Assembly: GCA_030765055.1 (NCBI GenBank)
Contig: CM060947.1
Coordinates: forward strand, 102,403,672 to 102,467,671
DNA from: Mantis religiosa
Taxonomy: Eukaryota; Arthropoda; Insecta; Mantodea; Mantidae
DNA: 64,000 bases
Direction: 5' to 3'
The translations under genes were made by a program, and so were the position numbers. Below, piece by piece: positions 25,352 through 40,000 of the stretch (the first letter of the stretch is position 1; every line of letters begins with the position of its first letter). Under the pieces are notes generated by a model. That model made no database searches. It was not told the DNA's origin and worked only from the letters and a program-made list of their open reading frames with translations.

Positions 25352-28300
25352 CATGCACACGCACACACATTGATCCGAAGATAGCCATTTCAGGAAGAAA
25401 TCTGAGATAGGTTGAAAACATAATGAACATGGAAATGTAGAAAATAATAAAATAACATTCCAGAAAACAAAAGTTATGCTTATATCAAGAAGTAAAAGAA
25501 GAGAGCATAACATGTATATACTATAAAATCTGGTATAAGTGGACCAAATTAAATATCTGTTTGTAATAATAGACAAGAAATTTAACTTCACAGATCATAT
25601 AAAGTACAGGACCAAAAAGTGCACGAAACTGATTCATTTGGTATTATCTACCAAATTAAGCTTGGGACTAACATACAAAGCACTTGAAATTATTTATAAA
25701 GCACCCATCTTACCTCTCATGTTGCATGAGGTACCAGTATGGAAGAAGCACTGAAAGTGCTGGAAGAAGTACTTTGCATCATGGAAGAATTAAAGTAGTG
25801 ATGCTATGGTGGACACTGTACACGCTCACAGGAGAAATCTTAATGTGCATGCTTGAATTTTCTCACCGTGTTTGCGTGTGTCAGTCGCTGGAATCAGGTT
25901 GGCAAGTGACATGCTCCTATAAGAGTTTGTTGAATTTAATTTTCTTGCAAGATGACTGAATGAATTGAGCAAGGATACTGCACCAAAGCCATTTAGAAAT
26001 GATGCTTGGGGGTAACCTGAGTCTTCAAGGCCAAAAAAGGCACGACAGGTGTTAAGCTAAATGAAGGTGATGCTGACAGTGTTCTTTGATATCTGTGGTA
26101 TTGTGCATAAATATGTACCAGAAGGACAAACAGTGACAAAGGAGTACCATCAAAATGTTCTCCACCATCTCTGTAATGCAGTTTGGTGGAAAAGACCAAC
26201 CTCTGGAAGGCAAAAAACATTAATTGCAACTGATCCAGACTGTTTTGGCGGAACATGAACTTATGGATGTTTGCCAACCTCTCCACTCTCCGGATTGACT
26301 CCTTGTGACTTCTAGTTGAAGATGTCATTGGTAGGATCCCATTTTGAGAGTTGAGAAGAGATAATGAGGAATGTGACAGTGGAGTTGAATGCCATTCCCT
26401 AAAGAGGCTTTCCAGAATTGTTTTCGGAAGTGGAAGGAGCGGTGGGCTAAGTGTGTGAACATACAAGAGGACTGTTTTGAAGGGGATTAGGGTCCCAGTC
26501 CCATGAGGTGAATAATTTATTTTTCCTGATCATAGGTTGGGTAGGCCGCGCCGTGGCTCAGTGGTTAGACCGCTTGGCTCTCACCAAGGCGGCCCGGGTT
26601 CGATCCCAGGCAACCGCAAAGTGAGATTTGTGGTGGACAACACGGCGCTGGGGCGGGTTTTCTCCGGGACCTCCGGTTTCCCCCGCCATCTCATTCTACC
26701 GGTGCTCCATCTTCATCTCATGTATCATCAGTGTCACCGCCTGCAGTGCCATATGTAGTAAAAGCGGGTGTTAAACACTACACATACTTTTTAGAAATGT
26801 CTGTAAAAGCTGAAGAACATTCCAGAATATACAACATAATGAAGGGAGAAACAAATATTACATATGAATTGGACATCACGAAGAAGCAAATTATTGGCCA
26901 AGTGATATACTCAGAATTAGTCATGGCATAGAAGATCCAGAAGAGCTCAACCAAAATTTTATACAGATGGAAGCAAAAACGAGGAAGGTGTTGGATCAGA
27001 GGGACCATCTACTGGGAATGAACTTCTACACTAAATGAAATTCAAACTACATAAAAAGTGCTCTAATTACCAACAAAGCAGATGACCATTTATCAAGGCT
27101 TTAGAAAAGATTATAAAGACAGAATACATAGAAGATCACTGATGAATAGCAACCATTTACACTGACAGCCAAATAGCCTAAGACTCCATAAAAAATCCTG
27201 TTAAACACAAATCACTAGTGCAAAGAATACGTCAACTAATATGAACATCAGAGGCCAGCAATTAGAAGATCTACTTCAGATATATAAAGGCACACATGGT
27301 ACTATGGAAACAAAAAGGCATATCAACTGACAAAGAAAGCCCATGCACCCACATAACAGCAGTCAGCTACAATAAGATCCCAAAAAGTAAAGTAAAATAG
27401 CTGAAGTGCAATTGAGCAATTTGTGACAAATGGTATTCAGCATCCATGGGTCATACTACAAAATCTTTCTTCCTAACCTTTCATGACAGAAGGAAAACAA
27501 ACCTGAATTTAACACCAAACTTAGCAACCTTCCTAGCAGGCCATGAAAACACTGAAACTTATTACCATCAATTCAAAATAACTGATGATTCTATGTGTAA
27601 GTTCAATGAATCCGAACAAACAATTGACCATTTAATAAAGTGCCTGCTCAACTCACAGCAACAAGAATTAAAGAAAGTAGTCACAGCAGCTAAAAATATG
27701 TGGCCACCAAACAAGAATGAACTCTTTAAAATATAAGAATCAATTCATAAACTTTGTTAATAATGTTAATTTTAATACTTTGTAAATAAAAATGTAAGTA
27801 TGATGAAATAATCATCCATATTCAATAATGAAAACCAAAACCAATATGTATAAGTTAAACTGAGCTACAATCATGTAAACCAAAAGAATAAATGAAACTA
27901 CATTCAGAATTCCTCTATTAATAAGTTGAAATATACTTTGAAAACATACAAACAAATCAAAATAAGTAAAACTATACAATGAAATCCTGTAAATAGAACT
28001 AAGTTAAACTTCACTTGAAATCACATAATACAGTTTAAACAATGCTCTGAAAAAATGTAAACTAATGTACTAAGAAGAGAAACCAAGCATGTAGTATTGC
28101 ACAATGTATTGAAACATGCTATTTTAATAAAGATTGTTTAAAAAAAAAACTATATACAGGAAGCTTTTCATAGATTCACACTCATAAATGAAATATGACA
28201 ATGGAAGTAATTGGCCAGTTAGCCATAAAGAATTAAGAAGCTTCAACAAATATGTTAAATCAATAAACTTTAAGAATAGATAGAACATCAAGTAACAACA

Positions 28301-31300
28301 GTATGTACTAAAATATAAGCTCCCTTTGGAAAGGCACTAAATAGTAAACAGATATTTATGTTAACATAATAAGTTTAATCTTGGCAAGATTAAGTTAAAG
28401 AATAAAGAAACAAATTATATATTTATTCAGTATAATCTCTAAATATAATATTCAGAAATACTAACTCCAAAATTTATTTATCAGTAATCAAGTTCTATTT
28501 GAGTATAGAAAACTTCCCTTTTTCCAGTAGTGAATAACAATTGACTTGTGAATTGTAACTAATAATTGTACTAAAAGCAGTACTAAAATATAACTAAATT
28601 TCTAATACTAAGTTCAGTATAAGTGTGTATTACTAAGGAAATTCATTAATCATAGTGTAATTTAATGAATTGTATATTAATAGAAACAAATGTACATTTT
28701 AATGTAAAACACATATAATGTTATTAAGGTAGTGGGTCATCAGTTGAAACCGTAATAAATACAAAAAAAAAAGAGGAAACAGTGAAAGAGAGATTGGGGA
28801 AGCTTCTTGTGGAATTAGAATTTAGATTAGTAATAAGTAAATATAGATGCTTATTCAGAAACTTAGGTAAACAATTGTTTAGAAATATGGTTCATATTAT
28901 CAGTTTAATACACTTGGGTTACAAAGCTGTACAAATGAAATTGGTATGGGGAAGGTGAGACTTCATAAGAAGGGCAGTTTTTAATAATAGCTTTTACTAG
29001 CAAGAAAAAATAAGATACAGAAAGATAGACAGTTAAAGAGAAATCTTTTAGGCTGTCTGTAGCTTTAAAATGAAAGTTACTCATGTATTAAGTAAATAGA
29101 GTACAATGACTCTCCACTGAAGTTGGCCCTTACCACTTTTTCAGTTAGCAGTTACAATCAGAAGTTTCAGATTATAGCATATGTTTATATAATTTCTACT
29201 TTGATTTATACACATACATCCTGTAAATACTGTGTGAAGTATTGCTCATTTCCTTATATAAATCTTAAAATATGACTGGGGTAGAGAAACTTTTATGGCT
29301 GTGAATAGGTGGTAAAAGCAGATGTTAAAAGTTGCACAGGATTCTATATAGATATAGTATAAGGAGGAAATGGGAGTGATATACATATTACAATTTGAGG
29401 AAATCCAAGATTTTGGTAAACAGATTTGTCAGAATAAATAGGATCATTTGCCACTAGATATATAATGGCCATTCTAGCCAAAAGTCAAAAGTAACATATG
29501 AATATGCAAAGATTTGGAGAAGTAAGGAACAAATGACAAAAGTATAGGCTGGAATTTAGGAGTAATAAAGTGAATATTCAGCAAGCATTGTGATTAAACT
29601 GTTTTAATCCATCCAAATCCAAGGGAAAATAGCAAATTATAGTTTTAAATATTTATTTATTAATATTTATATATTTCTTTGGCTTAGGACCTGTATTACA
29701 CTATGCTAGGCAGATAAACACAGCATTTAGAATTATCCACTAATATACACATTTATCAGATTCTTCGATCAGAAAGATGTACTACATTTCTACATATTCA
29801 CAGCATGAAAACAATTTTATTGTATGGCTTATCAAATTATCAATGCAGCATTTAACCAACAATCTGGCAGATGGAGATCAGAGTAAATTAGAGATGAATG
29901 TACATCGTCTTAGATTTGTAAGCTCTGCAAAAAAGTTATTTTTATATCTTTTTCATTTTATTTTCTTTAAAGAAAGTAAATGCACAGCTTTTTTTTATTA
30001 TTATCGTTCAGGCATGTTTGTTTGGAGGTTATGCAGTTTAAATCAAATGTGGTGGAAGCTAATGCAGTAGATTCCCCCATTTGAAGATTTCTGTATCTTT
30101 ATTTTGTATTTTATGTCCAAATATGTTCAAAATAGTGTAAAACTATTTAAAGTTCATTGATAACTTAACTATTGACTACTTAATTTATGTAAATTCTGAT
30201 GAGCATATGTGGTTTTAACTTCAGTGGAACAAAGTTGTTACTATATAGAAAGCTAATCTTTTTTTGTGTAATTTACATCCTCCAGCATTAAGTCATATCG
30301 GACGATAAATGGAATGGGTGAAATGATGCTCAAATAAGCTCAGGGTCCATGGAGCTTAGAGTGGCCCGACATTGGTCTTTTAGGATAAGGGAAAACCCCG
30401 GAAGAAACCTTATCCAGTTAACTCACCCTAACCGAGATTCGAACTCGGAACCTCTTGAACGTGAGGCAGACATGCTACCATCTGCGCTACCGAGGGCGGG
30501 CGGGCGAAAGCTGATCTTGAATTAGTAGATTATATGAATGATTAAAATTAGTGATGTGACTGCAGCTGCTCTGGTACTTAAAGAAATTGTAATACCAGAG
30601 GTTTGTTTACAGTAAATGTTTCTCCTATTTTTGTATATTGCATTTCATTACAGTTTTGTTTATACTTGAAGATTTATTTTAGTAAATTTTCTCTGATATG
30701 AGAGTATTATTGCACTGAAACTTAATTCCTTTGTTGTTTTAGGAACTGGAGTTTTGAATTTAAGCTCTTAACATATCAATAAATATATTTTAATGAATAC
30801 TCTTCAGCTATTTTTTAAAAAAAAAAATTGCTGTGATATAAAGCTACAGTCTCTATTAATTATTCATAAGAGGGAAGAGTGCTGCTGAAATTTAGTATAT
30901 ATAAAAATGAAAAGACAAAATAAGTACTTGATGCATTGGCTACAAATCAAAGTTAATATACTTGGTACAAATTATAGTCAACAGAATAAAAGTAGCACCA
31001 GATCTTGGAGATACAATGTGTTAGCTAAAATCTGCTGGTAGTACAGGACAAAGCATTTATCATTCAATTAAGTAAATTTCATTGCATGTATGTTACAGCT
31101 AATTTTAAAATCATAGCATACTCATAAAACTAGTGCTGGTTAATTGTGTATAGTTATTGTAGTAGATATTATAGTTCACATAGATATAGAAATGACTTAT
31201 TAATTTGATTCATAAAGCTTATTGGTATTTACAGCGATTGTTGGAAGGCCACATGGCAGATGTTTATAGATGTCGGTTCTTTCCATCAGGAATAGTAGTA

Positions 31301-34300
31301 CTCTCTGGTGGTGCAGACATGCAACTCAAGATTTGGTCTGCAGAAACAGGACAATGCCCTGTTACCTTGCGTGGTCATACTGCTGCTGTTACTGATTTCT
31401 GCATGATAGACAGGGGACGCAATATAATCTCTGTATCCAAGTAAGTCATGTAAAAGTTTGTTCTTGTGCTTATTGGCCAATTTGAACAATTGTCTCAGTG
31501 TTGATTATATTATAAGGGCAATTCAGCAAGTAACTAATTTGTATGAAGTAGTATTTCAATTTCAAATATACATAAGATGTCATTTTCCAACATATTACCC
31601 TCCTTTTTGTTTCATTTCTCACACTTTTTATTCCATCAGAATAAAGGATATTCAGTTGTGTACATAACCAAGAATACCCTACTTTTTAACCTCATTGTCA
31701 CTTTCAAAATGTCATCTTCTGAGAGCTTTCTTCAGGGTCTAACATATGGTAATCCAAATGAGTGAAATTGGGGCTGTATGGGGAATCTATAGGACCTAAA
31801 ATCTCCATCTCTGAATGACATCAAGTGTTACAGCACTGGTTTGGAGACATGCATTGTCGTGAAGAATAAGAATGCCTCTAGACAGAAGTCCTCTGTGACG
31901 GCTCTGCATTGCTAGCTATAGCTCATTCTCCAACATGTTACTGTACCACGCTCTGTTTACTCTTTCATCCCTTTGCTGAAAGTTCAGACAGGATATTTAG
32001 CAGGACTAGCCCCATTACGTAAATAATTATACATGTATATAACACCTGTAATTAACATAAGAAAATAAACAAGATATAAATATTATACATAATTGATAAA
32101 TTGATGAAGGGTAATTTAATTATGTCATGTACATACTTATGTCAACTCATATAAAGAGAACAAAAGATATTTAAAATGAGTGAAGTGTAATCCATGTTAG
32201 AATGTTGCCCTAACTGGAAAGATTTTGTTGCTGAAAATGTGCTAAGAGAACAAGGAAGCAGTTTTAGGATGAACAAGAACAAAAGAAGTCTACTGAAAGA
32301 CCGGGAGGAAATTTTTATTGTAGTATTGTGTTACACTGTCCTGCGCTATGCCGTAGTGGGCTGGAGGCACCCTGGTTCGAACCCACCCTTGGGCTGCAGA
32401 TTTTAAGTGCCGGATATAGGACTGGTGCCCACTCAGCATTGTGAGAGGAATTTGAGAAGCTACAATAGGTAGCGAATCCCAGTCAAGAAAGCCAACTTTC
32501 CAGCTGGGAGTGCCAAGAAGCTGACTACATCTCCTCCCTTATTAGTTGGATTATTGCCCACCTCTGTCTTGCATATGTGGATGTGCAGCCTACAGTGGGG
32601 TTGGCAGGCTTTTTGCCTTGTAAAGAACAAGAAGATTGTGTTATTTATGTGTAGTTTGTGTGAACTGAGTAAACCTAAACTACAGGCTAAGATGTCTTTG
32701 TATTCAGTGGCGAAAAATTTGACAGAATGAGTCAACTTAGAGGAGTCACTATCCACTATCAGGCAAGGGAAGATGTTATAAAGTTGATCAGTAAGTTAAG
32801 CACACAAAAATTTGTAAAGTAATATAAAAGTTGCACCGCACATCAGAATGAATACTAAATAGAATGTGCAGGCTTATAAAGCAGTAATGAATGTGTGTGA
32901 TAGTTCACTAGACAGCAGATTGAGTCAACCACAGAACTCACGATAGGGAAAAAGTTCCCAGAAACTAGTCTTCATCAAAAAACTTGTAAATGGAGAAAAG
33001 TATATGCAAGGTTGACTTAGTTGCCTAATTTTAGTAATCTCCTGTGATGTCTCCTTCAGAGTAATTTCACATAAGAAAAGCTGTAAAGGTCTGAATAGCA
33101 TTATCTTATGCTCATCAGTATTAGGTTTTTCAAATAGGAAGAGTTCTGGGCATCAGCGAATGAAATGTGTTTACTTGCTCAGCATTGCATCTCTTTACTC
33201 CCACTCCTTTCATATTTTCCCTTCTCTTGCACACTATCCTACAGCGTGCAAGTTTCCTTGGCATTGGACATAAGGGAACCAAAACTAAGTTTTCCAAACT
33301 TTTACAATAATGCAGTTGTTAAAATCAAAATTGGAACTAGCATATTTTCATATTATGTGTATGTTTTCAATGCTCTAATTGAAGTTCATGAATTACCTGT
33401 TTTTCTAATCCAATGGAACTGCTAGTGGCTCATCCATATCCCTTTCATTGTCACTTATATCAAGAGAAAATAAGTCATTGTCACTGTCATCATCATCTGA
33501 GTCCAGCAAATTTATGATGATAGTTATGTGTGCTTGGAGGAATTTAGTAACGGTGACATCAAAATTAATTGAAAAAAAAATATTTGTAATTGGTTTTTTT
33601 GATACTTTGTCACTTACATTTTTATATTTTTGAGGGACTAGTGTTGGAAGCCATCGCCTCCATTATCATTCTCTTTCCAACTGTCTGTTGTCATCTGCTC
33701 TCCTTTCTCTGGTGGTGGAACTATGAATTTCTGTGTCAAACTATCTACTAGCAGGATTTCAAAGTTCATTATTCGGTCCTCATTTTTCCATATGAATATG
33801 TTCTCCTATTTTCCAAAGTGTAAGGACTATGATACTGAAGCACAAAATTAATATAATTTTGAGCTGAACTAGTACTCAATGCTCCACTTATTGCTAGTGT
33901 AGTCAAAGCAGAAAGCAGACTAAGGAAATAAGGCAGTCATTATGGACAAACAAGCCTACATTTCTAGAAAGACAGATTTATTTGCAAGTGATGAATTCCA
34001 GGAAATAAAGTCTGACCCTTTAAATATGTGTGTAAAACAGTTAAATGAAACAATCAAGGATAAAATGATCATACCAAAAGAAATTAAACATAGTTTAAAA
34101 CCAGACAACCCTACAGTAGTTAACATATATGGATTACCCAAAATTCATAAAACAGGAAATAAGATGCGCCCAATCATTAACAACATAAACACAATTGATA
34201 AAATTTTGAGTCGAACTAATACATGACATTTGGGCAATAATAAATGAGAAACAAGTGGATGATGCATTAAAACTACTTAACTTAAAGAATCCTGCAATAA

Positions 34301-37031
34301 AATTCTCCATAGAAAAAGAGACAAACAATGAAATCCCTTTCTTAGATTTGAAACTTACCAGAAAACATAATAAACTTGAATTTGGCATACACAGAAATGA
34401 AACACACACAGAAAATTTCATAAAATCAGATGGATATAACCTAAGACAACACAAGCATGCTGTTATCAACCGTTTAACTTACAGGCTGGTTAATGTACCT
34501 TTAAACAAGATAGAATATAACAAAGAGTACAATAATATCATTCACATTGCAGAATACAATGGATACAGTGCTGAATTGGTCAACAAGAAAATAGATAAAT
34601 TCAAAAGACAACTAAGATGCAAACAAGTAACTACTCTCTCCCCAATTAGCAATGAAACCTCATACAGAAAATTTACGTATCATCCCAGAGCTACACACCT
34701 TTTCCAAAAAGTCTTCAAAGAACACAATATTACTTTGGCCCCACAGAACAAATTTAGTGTACAACACCTTTTGAAATCACATAATACAAAGGAGATACCC
34801 ACAGGCAAAAAATCAGGAAGGACTGTGACAAATTCTACATTGGAAAAACAAAAAGGAACGTGAACATTAGGCTTAAAGAGCACTTTAGGAACATCAGGAA
34901 TAAAGAAATAGATAAATCGGCGGTAGCTTACCATTTTTGGAAGGAAAATCATGACATAGAACGAGAAATTCACTTACTAAAAAGCGTCCAAGGTCCAGCT
35001 GCATTAACCACGGGGGAAAAAATCTTTATAAAGAAATATGAAAGTAAATTGTTTAATTTCGATACTACCTTTGAAGAAAACCCAAATTTCAAGTTCATCA
35101 AGATACCGACAGAGACGCACCTATCACCTCCGAGGAGTTCACTGAACCGGCATCCATTAGTCGACAACAGCTGATGATGTTAGGAAGATCCTAACGAAAC
35201 GTGTTCTAGGTAAATACTAGCAATAAATGGAGCATGAGTATTAGTTCGTCTCAAAATTGTATTAATTTTGTGCTTCATTGTATCATAGTCCTTAAACAAC
35301 GGAAAACATAAACACACCCTGCCACAAACTATCCAAATGGCTAAACAAAAAATTTAAGGAGCTACCAAAATTTGAAAGCCACAGTATTAAAAATTCATTG
35401 GAATTCATCAACAAAACTAAAAATCTACAATTTTTTTCCCACCGACCGAATGGTATCTTTTGATGTAATCCCTTTGTTCCCAAGTATGCGAAGAGACAGA
35501 CTCATGGAGTACATGCAAATATGGCTTCAGTCACTACAATTAGACCAAAATATCATAGAGGAATACCTTCACTTAAATATTTGTATTGAACATTCCTTTT
35601 TTACATTCAATAAAAAATTGTTCAAACAAAAATCAGGACTATCTATTGGCAACGCATTGTCCCCATTTTTGGCAGACCTCTTCATGAGCTTTTTGGAAAC
35701 CCATATCACAAAGGCATTCCCACTAATTTTCAAACATTGGTATAGATATGTGTATGACATCTGGGCAATAAAATTTTCCATAGAAAAAGAGACAAACAAT
35801 GAAATCCCTTTCTTAGATTTGAAACTTACCAGAAAACATACAAAACTTGAATTTGGCATACATAGGAAGCAAACACACACAGAAAATTTCATAAAATCAG
35901 ATTGGTATGACCCAAAACAACACAAGCATGCTGTTATCAACAGTTTAACTTACAGGCTGGTTAATGTACCTTTAAACAAGATGGAATATATCAAAGAGTA
36001 CAATAATATTCACATTGCAGAATACCAAGATGCAAACAAGTAACTACTCTTTCCCCAATCAGCAATGAAACTTCATACAGAAAATTTACATATCATCCCA
36101 GAGCTACACACCTTTTCCAAAAAGTCTTCAAAGAGCCCAATATTACTTTGGCCCCACAGAACAAATTTAGTGTACAACACCTTTTGAAATCACATAATAC
36201 AAAGGAGATACCCACAGACAAAAAATCAGGTGTGTACCGGATAAACTGCAAAGGCTCTGACAACTTTTATGTTGGAAATACTAAAAGGAACTTGAACATT
36301 GGGCTTAAAGAGCATTTTAGGAACATCAGGAACAAAGAAATGGATAAATTGGCCGTAGTGTACCATTTTTGGAAGGAGAATCATGATATAGAACGAGAAA
36401 TCCACTTATTAAAATGTATCCCAGGTCCAGCTGCATTAACCACGTGGGAAAAAATCTTCATAAATAAAAATGAAAGAAAAGTGTTTAATTTTGACACTAC
36501 TTTTGAAGAAAACCCAAACTCCAAATTCATCAAGATACCAACCGAGACACACCTATCACCTCCAAGGAGATTACCAAACCAACATCTATAGTCGACAACA
36601 GCTGATGATGGTAGGAAGATCCTAACGAAACGCATTCTAGGTAAATACTAGCAATAAGTGGAGCATTGAGTACTAGTTTGACTTAAAATTATATTAATGT
36701 TCCCCTATGTTGTCAGTTTTGGTTTATTACTCCTTTTAGTAATTTTGGATTTGGATCAATGTCATGGTTTTTGTTCCAAAAATGAAATGCTACAATTGAC
36801 TTATCTTCTTGTTTCATTTTTATGTTTCTAAGGTGTTCCTTGACTTTGGTTTTTAGATTTCTTTTAGTTTGACCTATGTAGCATTTGTCCAATTCTTACA
36901 ACTTATTTGGTATTATATTCTCTATTAATTGGTGGGATTTCATCCTTTGTTTTTTAATTTAGCAATTTTAACACAAGATCTTTTAGAATTTATTTAATGT
37001 TTTTGGATGGTATGTGAATGCACTGAATATG

Positions 37032-37098
<67 letters not shown>

Positions 37099-40000
37099 GC
37101 GCGTGCGCGTGTGCGTGCTTCCTTAATGGTTTTCTTTAGTTTGGCCTTTTTAATTTTCTTAAACACCAGATTTTTGTGGTATCCATTTTCTTCTGCTATG
37201 TAAAGTATGGCCTTTTGTTCCTTATAATATTCTGCTTTATCCATGGGTATGTTGACTAGGCTGTGTGTAAGACTGTTTATTATTGCATGTGCATTTATAG
37301 TTGGGTTATAGCTAATATTTTGTATGTAATTTTCTGACTGTTGGCTTCCTGTAAATTCCAAGTTTTATTTTTGTGTTATTCCTGATGTTATTTAGGTCCA
37401 AGAAAGGAAGTTATCCATTGATTTCCTTTTCTGTTGTGAATTTGATAGTCTTTTCTTGCAGATTGTTGAGATTGAGAGTCTGGCAGATAGTTCCAAATAA
37501 ACATTTAGATGATGCATTAAAATTACTCTTATTGGGCTGTTGCAAAATCCCTTTATAGATTTGTCAAGGTTTAATGTCCTCTGACCACAAAAGTGTTATT
37601 ACTGTTTGCTGTTCTTATACATGCCTGCATCTGTAGTGTAGGTGGTAGCATATCTATCTAACATTCAAGATGTCCAAATTGAGTAGAGGGTAAAATTTAG
37701 CTGATTATAAACAATATTATGACAAAATGACATCAAATTGTGCTAAATTCACTTTATTTCTCACTAAAACTCTTAGCACAGTGCTAACTTACACTTAACT
37801 TTTATTAATGCTCTGACTGGTGCATAAGGGTTTGTATAGTGCTAATATTTAATTATGCTTCTGTTGCACTCACCAACCCGTGACGCTTCATAGCTTATCA
37901 CAAAACAACTCATTTGCCCGACTGATATTCTCACTCACTCTGCTGGCTGACTCACACTGATTTTCCGACAGTTACCCTCTTAGAGTGCCTTTACATCAAT
38001 TTCCTTCTGGGAATCCAGCTGTAGTCTTTGCCAGTTAGCTTGCAAGCTTCAAAAAGTTTGTTGGCGCTTTGAAGTGTTACCTTGTCTTGTTCAATTCATA
38101 GGACTTTCTTAACAGCATTGACCATCGCCTCTGAGAGCCAAGTATCACCTCAGACACTCTGGCAACAAATATTCACAGCCTTACAACATTCCACCCCATG
38201 GTCAACTCCAATAAGGCCTTGCCCACCTCGGTAGCGTAGATGGTAGCGTGACTGCCTCACGTTCAAGAGGTCCCGAGTTCTCTTCTCAGTCAGGGTGAGT
38301 TACCTGATTAAGGTTTTTTCTGGAGTTTTCCATTATCCTGAAAGACAAATGTCAGGTAGCTGTAAGCTCTATGGACCCCGGGCCCATTTGAGCATCATTT
38401 CAACCATTCCATTCTTCGTCCAATATAACGTTGGAGGACGTAAAATTGCAACAACAAAAACAAACAATAAGGCCTTGATCTCACAATGGCAAGTCCTGTG
38501 CCTTGTCGACTCTGATCGCATTCGTGGCATGTACCTGTGTCACTTTTACCATTATTGCTTTATCTGTTTCCTGCATCTGTGATGAGTTTGTCTTCCACTC
38601 TTCCGTCCAAGACATAAAGCATCACTCGAGGAGACAGTTCCACTGTGCCATGCCAACCCTTACTTGTTTCCTTCTGGCTCATTGACGTGGGCTTTGGCAG
38701 GTTTTCACCACGTGTCGTGTTGGCCACATCCTCACCATCCACTGCTTGACGCCCATCGGCTTGTATGGACAATCTCTCACCAGATGACCAGGATGACCAC
38801 ATTGCCAAAGCGCAGCTCCTCTCAGGGATCATCAATCTCCTTGGGCTGATTCTCTGTCCTGGACATACCAAATACTCGTGATCTTTAGGATGGAGACAGA
38901 CTCAATTGACCACTAGCCACTAGCTACTCCGTCCTGAAACCTGTGCTATCCATGCTATCTGCAGGCACCGCCACTCCTCGACTCTACCTTTCAGGATGCT
39001 AAGCCATCTCTCAATATCCTCCAGAACTTTAACATATTGGCCGAGGTTTCTTCCTTTCTGCAGAGTATTTCATTATCCTCCTTAATACCAGCCACTCATT
39101 CATTGATTTTGGCCTCTATCTTTTGCCTTCCAGATTTCATTTTTGTCATTATCTCCTCTATCCAGGATTCCATCTTGTCCACTCTAGGCAAAAATTTTGA
39201 AGTCCTTCACTGTGGCTTCTTATCCCACTCCTGACACCATATGTTATGAAAATAACAAAAACCACCAAGCTATACTAAACTTTCTTTATCACTTGCACTA
39301 CTTCTTAGCCTCTCACAAAATGACTCACTCGGCTAACCGATTCTCACTACTCTGCTATCCATCTTAGATTAACTGACACATTGTCACTCACTGCTAACTG
39401 AAGCACATCTAATATAGTCATGGCAGAATTTTTCTAAAAGAATCTCAAAACCAAAGACTCTAGAATTGAAGGCTCTCAAATTGGCGGGTTTTCTCCGGGA
39501 CCTCCGGTTTCCCCCGCCATCTCATTCCACCAGTGCTCCATCTTCATCTCATGTATCACCAATGTCACTGCCTGCTGTGCCGTATGTAGTAAAAGTGGGC
39601 ATTAAACACTACACACATACACACTCTCAAAGTGGCTGGCAGCAGAATACAAAAGCCCACTATTTCCCTGCTTGAGAATTCAGACATTGGTGTATATGCA
39701 AGTAGGGAGAAACAAGTCCAAGCTTCTAAAGGCAATTTAGGGTTTAAGAGTAGAATTCAGGACACAAGTAACACTGAATGATATTTTTCAGATTACTTAG
39801 TCTAGTAATGCGCATGGGTGTTATTCATAAACTTACTTAAGACATGTGCTGGTATACGTGATATCCTACATATTCCCTGGTCTCCAATACTGCAGACAAA
39901 GATTTAGAGTAATAGTAATACACTTAATGCAATCTGAACATGATCAATGTGGGACCTTACAGTGTGTTACAGTATGAATGTGCAGATTTCGTGAGCTGGG

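Larger units (their letters stand above)
37735..39700 (-). mobile_element. Second Gypsy-type LTR element, minus strand, pol deleted
   Basis: A tRNA-Leu primer site (minus strand) lies at 39223-39239, next to an LTR running right from about 39241. On the minus strand, gag remnants include LWQCGHPGHLVRDCP, a zinc knuckle with its first Cys changed to Leu (about 38770-38815). Left of SINE-A, 37735-38000 resembles the right LTR (ACTTTATTTCTCAC, CACAAAACAACTCATTTGCC, ATTCTCACTCACTCTGCTGG). No RT or integrase is seen. Outer boundaries are uncertain. Confidence 0.7.

Noticed and set aside
25187..25591. 134-residue frame with Val-Cys repeats
   Set aside because: Read through the (CA)n microsatellite.
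25993..26466. 157-residue minus-strand frame
   Set aside because: Antisense of the mariner relic read on the plus strand.
26552..26625. Candidate tRNA-Glu gene
   Set aside because: Good A and B boxes, but no acceptor stem pairing and a SINE body follows that recurs at 39481.
30425..30500. Candidate tRNA-Val gene, minus strand
   Set aside because: Head of SINE-A with a target duplication around the whole unit; same head at 38222.
36990..37361. 123-residue frame with His-Thr repeats
   Set aside because: Real Penelope-A linker fused in frame to a GT microsatellite; not a protein feature.
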